From a virus, in IMG/VR virus record IMGVR_UViG_3300046361_000034, positions 19,006 through 83,005 of that record: DNA of 64,000 nt; one strand, 5' to 3'. The notes beneath the pieces are model-generated. The model did no database searches. It was not told where the DNA came from and was given only the letters and a program-made list of their open reading frames with translations. A program made the position numbers and the translations under genes. Shown here piece by piece: positions 54,015-61,456 of the stretch. Each line of letters begins with the position of its first letter. The first letter of the stretch is position 1.

Positions 54015-55144
54015 TGTAGAGAGTTATAATTATATTTATTAATTGCTTGTAATTCTTCATAATATTGGTCTATAAGATTTTCTATAAGATTTTTAGTTTT
54101 TTCACGACCATAAGTATCTCTAAAATCAGTAAAATCTTTAGCACCAAAGTCTGGTTGATTATATTTGCCTTTAGTGAACATTAGTGGTTGACAATTATAT
54201 ACTCTTTTGTATTTATTTGCTAATACTACGCCAGTTGCATCATAATCGAAATTAGTTAATATTATATCACATTTAGATTTAATATTAATAAATTCATCAG
54301 TATTCATAAGATAAGTTTCTGAAGGAACTGCTACAGCTTGAATACCAAAAGTTTTATAACATAATACATCTTTATATGATTTAGTTATAATACCTACTCT
54401 AGCAGGTTGAAACATATGAAGTCCTTGTATAAAAGGATAATTAGAAAAGAATTTGTTACTACCACGTTTTCTTAAAGGCAAATATATCTTCCATAAAACA
54501 ATACCATCAATATTTCCACCATAATAAGCATAAGCAGGATCTCTTGAATTATATTTATATATCTTATGTAAATACCCATCTTTACCTTCAACTTCTAATT
54601 CATAAACAGGAATTACTTTACCTATTTTTAAAATCTCACCATTAATTCCATATCTGTCATTCCAGTATTTTTTATCATAATTATCCCAACTTCTTGGTAT
54701 TACTTTAAACACTTTTAATTCAGCTCTTTTAATATAAGATTCTATAAATATATTTAATTTCTTTCTTTCAAATAAAGCATCTTTAGATAGATTACTATAT
54801 TTATGTATTTTGAAATCATAAGCAATTTTATGTAATAGAAGTTTAAAACCTTGTCCAGTTTTACTACTAATTTTAGTAACTCTAGATGCTACATCAAATA
54901 CATCTCCATCAAATGAACCATTCCAATCTTTAAGTTTAAGTCTAACTTCCCCAAATTTATCTTCTTTATACCAATAATTACAAGTAGGATTTTTATCATC
55001 TCTAAATAGTGAAGTAAAGGAACTGCCTTCTAATGAATATTTATCTACAGTTATACCTGTATATAATTCCATTATTTCCTCTTGTGTAATTCTTTCTAGA
55101 ATATACTTCTTTGTTAACTCTGGTAAAATGTTTAGATTTTTCAA
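54002..55144 (-). CDS. DnaG-type primase with Toprim domain
   Basis: A 380-residue protein with an N-terminal region like phage DnaG primases (FTSLFRDDKNPTCNYWYKEDK; GDVFDVASRV). It has a Toprim fold in which VGIITKSYKDVLCYKTFG takes the place of the usual Glu-containing strand and ILTNFDYDATGVVLANKY supplies the Asp-x-Asp metal ligands. Primase makes RNA primers for the phage polymerase. The first Toprim position is Lys rather than Glu, a variation I recall from Bacteroidota phage primases. No clear CxxC zinc finger is present at the N-terminus. A strong terminator precedes it. Confidence 0.82.
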   Translation of the reverse strand: MKNLNILPELTKKYILERITQEEIMELYTGITVDKYSLEGSSFTSLFRDDKNPTCNYWYKEDKFGEVRLKLKDWNGSFDGDVFDVASRVTKISSKTGQGFKLLLHKIAYDFKIHKYSNLSKDALFERKKLNIFIESYIKRAELKVFKVIPRSWDNYDKKYWNDRYGINGEILKIGKVIPVYELEVEGKDGYLHKIYKYNSRDPAYAYYGGNIDGIVLWKIYLPLRKRGSNKFFSNYPFIQGLHMFQPARVGIITKSYKDVLCYKTFGIQAVAVPSETYLMNTDEFINIKSKCDIILTNFDYDATGVVLANKYKRVYNCQPLMFTKGKYNQPDFGAKDFTDFRDTYGREKTKNLIENLIDQYYEELQAINKYNYNSLQWIQ

Positions 55145-55151
55145 TATATAT

Positions 55152-55182
55152 AAAAAAAGAGGTACTTATTAAGTACCTCTTT
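55152..55182 (-). terminator. Minus-strand intrinsic terminator after the SSB-like gene
   Basis: Inverted arms containing GAGGTACT and AGTACCTC enclose a short AT loop. On the minus strand the stem is followed by a run of seven T. It lies between the SSB-like gene and the primase. Confidence 0.85.
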
Positions 55183-55206
55183 AATTTAAATTAAAATTAA
55201 ATATTA

Positions 55207-55971
55207 TTAAGGAATATCTGGATAATCATCATATCCTCCAGCCGCTCCTCCACCATATTCTGCATTTGTTCCTCCTGCATATGGTGCAGCAGGTTTAGCT
55301 TTTTCTTGTGCAACTAATTTATCATATTGTGGATTAATTTGTAATTCACAAGGAATTTGTTCTCCTTTACCATTAAAAGCTTTTTGAATAAAATTAGGAT
55401 ATAAAGGAACTTGAAGTCTTGTTTGATAATAAGTAATTTTCCAATACACTTCAGTTTTAGAATAAGTAGGAATACTTTTAGGAGTATCACTCTCTTTTAC
55501 AGCAACTGCTGTTTGGTCAGTATTAAAAGATTTTGCAACATTTGAAAAGAATTCAGCATAAGTACCTCCATTCATAGAACCTTCTATAAATTTACTTGCA
55601 CCAACTGTTTCATCAAAGATATGTTTAATCCGTTGTTGAATTTGCTCATGTTTTTTATCAAAATTTTCATCATCATCTTCTACTGGAAATTCTAAATGAG
55701 TAAATTGTTTTCCATCTTTAGTAATAAATACAAAAATTACTACAGGAGTTGGTGTAACAGTATCATTACGTTTAATTTCCTTTGCAGGATCAAAATGTAC
55801 TTTAACAAGTTTACAAATAGGAAATTCATAACCGTTAGGAAACATAGAATGACGAGCATCAAGTTTTCTAGGTGCAGGAATAGGAATACCTGCTTTAGCT
55901 TCTAAGTCTTTACTAATTCCTAATTGTCTTTTAGGTTGTCCACTAGGAACATCTTTAACTTCTTCTAACAT
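55207..55971 (-). CDS. Putative single-stranded DNA-binding protein
   Basis: The 254-residue protein has an OB-like beta-rich core (VVIFVFITKDGKQFTHLEFPV; VYWKITYYQTRLQVPLYP), then a Gly/Ala-rich linker and an acidic, aromatic C-terminal tip YDDYPDIP. The tip strongly recalls the DDDIPF end of bacterial SSB, which recruits repair and replication partners. It is encoded among RecT, primase and polymerase genes and is insulated by a terminator on each side, as expected for a protein needed in large amounts. Direct sequence similarity to known SSBs is weak, so the assignment rests on tail, composition and context. Confidence 0.6.
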   Translation of the reverse strand: MLEEVKDVPSGQPKRQLGISKDLEAKAGIPIPAPRKLDARHSMFPNGYEFPICKLVKVHFDPAKEIKRNDTVTPTPVVIFVFITKDGKQFTHLEFPVEDDDENFDKKHEQIQQRIKHIFDETVGASKFIEGSMNGGTYAEFFSNVAKSFNTDQTAVAVKESDTPKSIPTYSKTEVYWKITYYQTRLQVPLYPNFIQKAFNGKGEQIPCELQINPQYDKLVAQEKAKPAAPYAGGTNAEYGGGAAGGYDDYPDIP

Positions 55972-56022
55972 AATCGTTAAGATTTTTAAGGTTTAAATAA
56001 TAAATTTAATTAATATGCAAGG

Positions 56023-56057
56023 TAAAAAAAGAGGTATAGAATTAACTATACCTCTTA
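56023..56057 (-). terminator. Minus-strand intrinsic terminator upstream of the SSB-like gene
   Basis: A 10-bp stem (56029-56038 with 56047-56056) with an 8-base loop is followed on the minus strand by seven T. The stem core GAGGTA/TACCTC matches the terminator at 55152-55182. Confidence 0.86.
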
Positions 56058-56077
56058 TATTATAAGACTAATAAATA

Positions 56078-56734
56078 TTATACTTCTTCTTCATCAAAAT
56101 CTACTTCATTTGTAGTTTCAGCCTCTGTTGATGGCTCTACGTCAGTAGCTACAGCAATATCAGAAGCTTGAGGAGCATCATCTTCATCTTCGTCATCTTC
56201 TTCAGTACCTTCTTCATTTCTAATCATTTTAGCTACATCTTTTTTCCATACTAGAGGATAAAAAGTAGTTTCAAATAACTCATCTGTACCATCCTCATTA
56301 GTTTCACCAGTAGGTACAGCAGCATCAACTCCTTCACCTAATGTAAAAAATCTATTGTGCTTTTCACTACCACCAGCCGCTTTCCATCCAATAGCAGCAG
56401 TTAATCTTAAATTAGAAGAACCTGCTGCAGCTTCACGTAAAACACCACCAAATCCAGGAACAAGAATAATATCTCTACCTCTTTCTCCTTTTACAGCTTG
56501 ACCGTTCTCATCTCTTTTAACTTGAGCAGTTTTACCTTTAGCAATATAAATTACTAATTTTCCATTTGCATCTTCTCCTTCAACTACAAGTCCAGAATCT
56601 CCACTTTTAACTCCTAACTTTTCTTGAATAAATGGAGTAAATTTAATTTCTCCCGGAGTTGGTCCTAATATAACAACTTCTTCATAAGCACCTTTTGATT
56701 CTTTTTTACCTGTAAGATTTTTAAATACTAACAT
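56078..56734 (-). CDS. Acidic-tailed early protein, possibly DNA-metabolism associated
   Basis: A 218-residue protein with a beta-rich first 150 residues (EVVILGPTPGEIKFTPFIQE; RDIILVPGFGGVLREAA) and a highly acidic C-terminus (EEDDEDEDD, ending VDFDEEEV). The tail resembles those of proteins that mimic or compete with DNA, or that contact SSB partners. It lies between the RecT-like gene and the SSB-like gene and ends right before a strong terminator. I do not recognise a family. It could be a second ssDNA-binding or recombination mediator protein. Confidence 0.65.
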   Translation of the reverse strand: MLVFKNLTGKKESKGAYEEVVILGPTPGEIKFTPFIQEKLGVKSGDSGLVVEGEDANGKLVIYIAKGKTAQVKRDENGQAVKGERGRDIILVPGFGGVLREAAAGSSNLRLTAAIGWKAAGGSEKHNRFFTLGEGVDAAVPTGETNEDGTDELFETTFYPLVWKKDVAKMIRNEEGTEEDDEDEDDAPQASDIAVATDVEPSTEAETTNEVDFDEEEV

Positions 56735-56770
56735 AATATTTTAATGTTTAAGATTAATAAATGATTTAAA

Positions 56771-57688
56771 TTAATTTTTAATAATAGATTCTTCTAATGA
56801 ATCTGTAATTGTATATTTAATATTAGCTTCATCAGCTAATTCAGATACACTATATATACCAAAAAGTATATCTGCTGCAATTTCTTTACTACCAATTCCA
56901 TATGCTCTTGCATCACACATAGAATGAGGATATTTAATCCAATTATCTTTATCAGCAAGTCCAGCTTGAACTGCATCAGACATTTTAAATTCAGAGGTAA
57001 CTTTCATTTCTTTGTATGTACCATCCTCTTGTCTGAATTTTCTAATAAATTCATATTTAGTTATTCTATCAACAACTTTTAATTTTGCTACACTACCATT
57101 AATAACTTTAGGAGGAGTATCTTCTGTACCTAATCCTGCAATAGTAGGAACTTTTTTAATTTGCCCGTCAACTGATATTTCTTTAGTTATCCATGCACCA
57201 TCTTCTCCAACTTTACCCCATTCATATATAGGTTCGTAATTATAGATTTTATTAGATATTACACCTTTATTAAGAAGTAAACCTCTTTGTAAATGTATTG
57301 ACATTGTAGGTTTATTGTTAATAGGAAATATACAAGATATACTAGTCATAAAATGAAAACCAAATTGTTGCCCAGTAAGTATTGCTAAAGTAATATCAGC
57401 CTCTGTTTTTAAAGGAGATAGTTTACTAGTTTTAATATGTTTTGCTAAGTAAGTAATAGATTCTAATGCTCTAGCAGCTTGAATAACTTGTTCAAAACCG
57501 CTATTAGGAGTTTGTAGAACAGGAGTAGTAGGTATAAAAGATTGTAATTGGTTACTTTTTTCTACTACTCCTTGAGTTTCTAATTCTTCTGATATTACTG
57601 AAACATTCTCACTAGTTTCATTATTATCTTGTTCTACATTTTCTTCTGATACTTTATCAATAGTATCTTCTTTAAGTTCTTCTTGCAT
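56771..57688 (-). CDS. RecT-like single-strand annealing protein
   Basis: The 305-residue protein has an acidic disordered N-terminus (residues 1-60) followed by a RecT/Bet-type core: KHIKTSKLSPLKTEADITLAIL (residues about 85-105), GQQFGFHFMTSISCIFPINNK and the following KPTMSIHLQRGLLLNKG, then a YRAYGIGSKE-like block seen here as CDARAYGIGSKEIAADILFG, all typical of phage annealing proteins. Such proteins bind ssDNA and anneal homologous strands in replication-linked recombination. It is the first gene after a Bacteroidota-type promoter, about 75 bases downstream of its -7 box. No matching RecE-type exonuclease is seen in the window. Confidence 0.8.
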   Translation of the reverse strand: MQEELKEDTIDKVSEENVEQDNNETSENVSVISEELETQGVVEKSNQLQSFIPTTPVLQTPNSGFEQVIQAARALESITYLAKHIKTSKLSPLKTEADITLAILTGQQFGFHFMTSISCIFPINNKPTMSIHLQRGLLLNKGVISNKIYNYEPIYEWGKVGEDGAWITKEISVDGQIKKVPTIAGLGTEDTPPKVINGSVAKLKVVDRITKYEFIRKFRQEDGTYKEMKVTSEFKMSDAVQAGLADKDNWIKYPHSMCDARAYGIGSKEIAADILFGIYSVSELADEANIKYTITDSLEESIIKN

Positions 57689-57760
57689 AAGAATTAAAAG
57701 TATTTATTATTTGATACATCAATATAAATTGATTGCCTTGTATCTATCTTAATGATAGAG

Positions 57761-57792
57761 CAAAAGTAAAACAATATTTTGATATACACAAA
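57761..57792 (-). promoter_or_regulatory. Bacteroidota-type promoter of the recT operon
   Basis: On the minus strand TTTG (57789-57792) is followed after exactly 20 bases by TACTTTTG (57761-57768), matching the -33 TTTG / -7 TAnnTTTG consensus. The gap of 145 bases between the DnaB-like and RecT-like genes is otherwise AT-rich and non-coding. Confidence 0.8.
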
Positions 57793-57833
57793 CTTTTAGA
57801 TTAAAATTTACAATTTATACCTATATATATATG

Positions 57834-58859
57834 TTACTTTTTTACTAACTTACTTTCAGGTTCAAATTGTGTTAATTGTCCTCTATGAAACTCGTTTTTG
57901 AGCCATATAGAGCCTACTTTACCAAAACGTTGTTTTAGTATTTGTAGGTGTACTAAACCGCTGGTAATGAGCTTATTTAACCCGTATTCGAGGATTCCTA
58001 ATAATTCGGGTTGATGTATTGTTAATACAATATCACAAGCATTGTATAATTGACCTTGTGCATATATATCAGACTTAATAGGAAAATGTAATGTAGCATT
58101 TTTAATTCTTTCAGCTTTTTCAATTTCTCCATTAAATTGTCCAACTAATATAACCATATATCCTCGTTTTTTAAGATATATAGCATTTTTAGCAATTATT
58201 GTCATAACATCAATAACACTTTCACCTTTACCAGCATTAACTAATAGTGTATGATCTATTGCAATAACAAATTTAGGTTTAGGGTCAGTATCAGTTTTAT
58301 TATATTTTTTCTTATAATATTCATAAGATAGAGTAATATTATCAAATATACCAGCCATATTAGTAGGCTCATCAAAATAATAATGATCAATATCTTCATT
58401 TTCATCTAAAGCATCACTAATAGCTTGAAATTCTAAATCTGATATTTGATTATATTTACCTTGTTCAGAATTAAATTCAGCACTTAATAAATTAAGACTA
58501 GATTTTTGTACTTTAGTACTAATACTTCTCAATACTTCATCAACAGGAAGCATTTCAAAAGAATTATGTACTATAACAACATCTTCTTTAAAATCATGAT
58601 TAAGTCGTTTATTAGTAAAATCAGATAAAATCATATTAAGAATAGCAGATTTCCCATGACCAGATAATCCAGATATAAGAATAACTTTACCAAATCTAAA
58701 AAATTTACCTACTGCAATATTAAGTTTACTAAATCTTGTTATTAATCCTAATTGTTTTCTACTTCTTTCTTGATTAACAATTTCTTTAGCTTCAGTATTA
58801 ACATCTTTAATAGTTTTTAATATAGGTACATAATCTTTATCTTTTTTATTAGAACTCAT
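57834..58859 (-). CDS. DnaB-like replicative helicase (RecA-fold ATPase)
   Basis: The 341-residue protein has a RecA-fold ATPase core: Walker A GLSGHGKSA (Lys70), a Walker B strand KFVIAIDHTLLV near residue 210, and a GYMVILVGQFNG strand near 245 with sensor-like Gln. The C-terminal end (QILKQRFGKVGSIWLKNEFHRG) matches the arginine/Lys finger region of DnaB-type helicases. It likely unwinds DNA at the phage fork together with the primase and polymerase in the same arm. It lacks the DnaB N-terminal domain, as usual in compact phage versions. Start overlaps the upstream gene by 11 bases. Its last 45 codons show unusual codon choice. Confidence 0.83.
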   Translation of the reverse strand: MSSNKKDKDYVPILKTIKDVNTEAKEIVNQERSRKQLGLITRFSKLNIAVGKFFRFGKVILISGLSGHGKSAILNMILSDFTNKRLNHDFKEDVVIVHNSFEMLPVDEVLRSISTKVQKSSLNLLSAEFNSEQGKYNQISDLEFQAISDALDENEDIDHYYFDEPTNMAGIFDNITLSYEYYKKKYNKTDTDPKPKFVIAIDHTLLVNAGKGESVIDVMTIIAKNAIYLKKRGYMVILVGQFNGEIEKAERIKNATLHFPIKSDIYAQGQLYNACDIVLTIHQPELLGILEYGLNKLITSGLVHLQILKQRFGKVGSIWLKNEFHRGQLTQFEPESKLVKK

Positions 58860-59406
58860 TATCTCTTTGAGTTTTAGTTACTTTATTACCATCTTGTTCT
58901 AATCGTTTTTTTCTAATTGCTAACCAATATTGACTTTTAACAAATTTATCTAAACCTAAATTTAATAGATTTTGTTCTATACCAAATTTAATATCTTCTA
59001 CTATTTCAAGATGTTCTAATATAGAACTTTGAATAGCTTTATCATATAAATTAGCAAAAACATTTCTATCCATAGAAGTTAAAGGAATATTAACTCCATT
59101 TAGATTTGTATAAGTTGGATAAATATCATAAATTTCATCACAAGCAGTATGTTTATTAATAAAGATTTCTAGGAATTTTTTAGTAAGAACAAAACCATTA
59201 ATTTTATCTTCAATAAGAAAACCTTTAACTACTAAATCTTTAATAAAATACATACCAATCATTGTTCCATCATCAGATGGAAATTTTTCTTTATACTTTT
59301 TAATTAAATCACTTCGTTTTTTATGAATAAGGTGTAATAAAAGGTATTGACCTTGAGTAAGGTCATGTTCAATCAAGAACTCTACATAACTATCTTCTAA
59401 AAGCAT
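58849..59406 (-). CDS. Conserved early protein upstream of the DnaB-like helicase
   Basis: A 185-residue, mainly helical protein with an N-terminal winged-helix-like section (LTQGQYLLLHLIHKKRSDLI; YFIKDLVVKGFLIEDKINGF) and a conserved PLTSMDRNVFANLYDKAI block. I recall a similar gene in crAss-like and other Bacteroidota phage replication clusters without assigned function. Its 3' end overlaps the helicase start by 11 bases, so a helicase-loader or replication-initiator function is a reasonable guess, but no AAA+ motif is visible. Confidence 0.65.
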   Translation of the reverse strand: MLLEDSYVEFLIEHDLTQGQYLLLHLIHKKRSDLIKKYKEKFPSDDGTMIGMYFIKDLVVKGFLIEDKINGFVLTKKFLEIFINKHTACDEIYDIYPTYTNLNGVNIPLTSMDRNVFANLYDKAIQSSILEHLEIVEDIKFGIEQNLLNLGLDKFVKSQYWLAIRKKRLEQDGNKVTKTQRDNEF

Positions 59407-59411
59407 ATTTA

Positions 59412-60818
59412 TTAGATATTATTAATTGTAAATTCTTTATTAGGTGCAGGAGTATATGAAATATCTTCTACAGAACTTACAACAATAGGTTCATGTTTAT
59501 TATTACTTTGACGATTTGCTAACCATTTTTCATCTTGACTATCTTTTACATAAATATTAACAAGAAGTACAGGAACATCAGCATATATACCTTTTTCTTT
59601 TCTACCGGTTCTTCCATTTCTTTGTTTATATTGTGTAGGGTTTTGACTTCCAGATGCAGTAATGGAAAATCTCAAATCTTCAATATCTAAACCCCTATCA
59701 AGAGATTTAGCAGTAGCTAATATTCGGGACTTTCCCGACTTAATGGATGCAAGTGCTTCATTTTTTAATCTTGTTTTACCTTGTTTAATTAATTTACCTG
59801 ATTTTTCAGATGTTACTATTCTTGTTTTTAGATTACTATGATATACAACAGTAGGATTTTTATTTTCATTAAGTATAATTCCAATCTTATCAGCAAAATC
59901 AGTACTTTCTGAAAATATAATAGTTTTTACTTTATTAAATTTAGTAACTAATTCTAATGTTGTAGTATATTTAGCATTTACATTACAAAGAAAGTCTTTT
60001 CTTCCTCTAATTGCATTCATTAATGCTCTAGCATATCCTATAATAACTCCAGGATTCCAAAGATCATCAATTTGTTTATGTGATTCAAAAGAAAGATTTA
60101 ACTCTCTATGCCATCCTTTTTTAATAGCCCAACCTAAAGCCCAACCAGCACCAGAATAATAAGTACCATTATCATGTTTTCCACCAACTAATATCTTTTG
60201 TGCCATTGATAAAGTATTATCAAATTTAGGCATATTTTTACTAATAGTTTCAGTTAGTTTATCATAAGTAATTTTTTCATTATCTGTTAAAGAAACTGCT
60301 AAATTATACTCAATAAATTCTGCTACATAGCCTTCAGCTTTAGCTTCTTCTGCTGTAATAACATCAATTATTGAGTAAAATTTAGTAATTTTTCTAAAGT
60401 TTTTATCATCACCTGATGCAGTTAAACCTAAAAATCTTTTACATTTAATTAATGTACTATCAATAAGTTTAAGTCTTTCTTCAGTAGTAAATTCATGAAG
60501 CTCATCAATAATTAAAGTTCCTACTTCATAAACAATATCTTCAGATAATAAAGTTTGAGCAGATTTTATAACAATACGATCTAATAAATGTTTAGGTAAA
60601 TGATTTAGTTTAGATTTCCATTGTAATTCTAAAGTAGCAGATGCTACAGTAATTACATATGTATCTCTTTCAATTTTCTCATTAGCTTTAATACATAATT
60701 CTGCACCAAATGTCTTACCTACTCCAGTATGCCAATCAAATATACCTTGTCTATTATTATTTAACCATTTTTCAACTCCTAGTTCTTGCCTAGCTAACTT
60801 TTTTTCATCAATTTGCAT
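59412..60818 (-). CDS. Superfamily 2 DNA/RNA helicase
   Basis: The 468-residue protein has the SF2 motifs: I DWHTGVGKTF (Lys35), Ia near VASATLELQW, II IIDELHEF (DELH at 105-108), III LGLTASGDD, and in the second RecA lobe IV IFSES, V ATAKSLDRGLDIED and VI QRNGRTGRK. This is a complete helicase core. Phage enzymes of this kind act in replication initiation, fork remodelling or branch migration (UvsW/SNF2-like). Five bases separate it from the next gene and 3 from the 46-residue gene upstream. A small GC-rich hairpin (59724-59738) lies inside the gene at the motif V region. Confidence 0.87.
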   Translation of the reverse strand: MQIDEKKLARQELGVEKWLNNNRQGIFDWHTGVGKTFGAELCIKANEKIERDTYVITVASATLELQWKSKLNHLPKHLLDRIVIKSAQTLLSEDIVYEVGTLIIDELHEFTTEERLKLIDSTLIKCKRFLGLTASGDDKNFRKITKFYSIIDVITAEEAKAEGYVAEFIEYNLAVSLTDNEKITYDKLTETISKNMPKFDNTLSMAQKILVGGKHDNGTYYSGAGWALGWAIKKGWHRELNLSFESHKQIDDLWNPGVIIGYARALMNAIRGRKDFLCNVNAKYTTTLELVTKFNKVKTIIFSESTDFADKIGIILNENKNPTVVYHSNLKTRIVTSEKSGKLIKQGKTRLKNEALASIKSGKSRILATAKSLDRGLDIEDLRFSITASGSQNPTQYKQRNGRTGRKEKGIYADVPVLLVNIYVKDSQDEKWLANRQSNNKHEPIVVSSVEDISYTPAPNKEFTINNI

Positions 60819-60821
60819 TTT

Positions 60822-60962
60822 TTAAGTTATTACATATTGTTCATAATTAGGAATACATTTAATCATAGTAGGAATAGAATTAGCTTTGTTTGCTATATCT
60901 TCTCCTAATCTTGCTATAGCAGGAATTAAAGACTTTTGCATAGCAAGAATTGTTCTTTCCAT
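60822..60962 (-). CDS. 46-residue small protein between polymerase-linked gene and helicase
   Basis: This short frame starts with ATG at 60960-60962, 1 base after the upstream stop, and ends 3 bases before the helicase start. The peptide opens MERTILAMQKSLIPAIARLG and is helical with one Cys. Tight packing and matching codon choice support a real gene. Function not recognised. Confidence 0.65.
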   Translation of the reverse strand: MERTILAMQKSLIPAIARLGEDIANKANSIPTMIKCIPNYEQYVIT

Positions 60963-60963
60963 A

Positions 60964-61449
60964 TTATTTTGGTTTATAGATTTCTAATCTATTCGTTAAA
61001 CAATAATCATTATCATTTAATATTGCAATAATTACTGTCATGTTATTTAAAGTCTTTAAATATAAATCTTTTACTTGTCTAGGAATATGACCACGATTAT
61101 CTTCATATTTTGCTTTAACAGTTACTAAATCATCTACTTTAACAAAAGTTTTTATTGATTTATTAAAAGTATCTACAAAATCTTTATATAATGGTGGTTC
61201 AAATCCAGCAATTAAATTAGGCTTTCTTAAATCCAAATTAATTAAGTCAAAAAGAGTATTAATTTTAGAATAATCTTCTTCTTCATCAGGTACTAATAGT
61301 ACAATAACATTATGTAATATTTTATGTTTAATATAATTAAAAGATTCTTTACCAACGTTCTTTCTAAAGGCAACTTTAACAGGAGATTCAGAAGTACTTT
61401 TATTTCCTAATATATTAAATATAGGTTTTTCTTTATTTTCATTTTCCAT
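60964..61449 (-). CDS. Hypothetical early protein downstream of DNA polymerase
   Basis: I use the ATG at 61447-61449 (161 residues, MENENKEKPIFNILGNK), which starts 7 bases after the polymerase stop. An earlier ATG at 61494 would overlap the polymerase by 38 bases. The product has a Lys/Asn-rich leader and an alpha/beta domain (NVIVLLVPDEEEDYSKINTLF; KVDDLVTVKAKYEDNRG; TVIIAILNDNDYCL) of unknown family. Its place between polymerase and helicase suggests a replisome accessory, which is inference. Confidence 0.62.
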   Translation of the reverse strand: MENENKEKPIFNILGNKSTSESPVKVAFRKNVGKESFNYIKHKILHNVIVLLVPDEEEDYSKINTLFDLINLDLRKPNLIAGFEPPLYKDFVDTFNKSIKTFVKVDDLVTVKAKYEDNRGHIPRQVKDLYLKTLNNMTVIIAILNDNDYCLTNRLEIYKPK

Positions 61450-61456
61450 TTTAATT

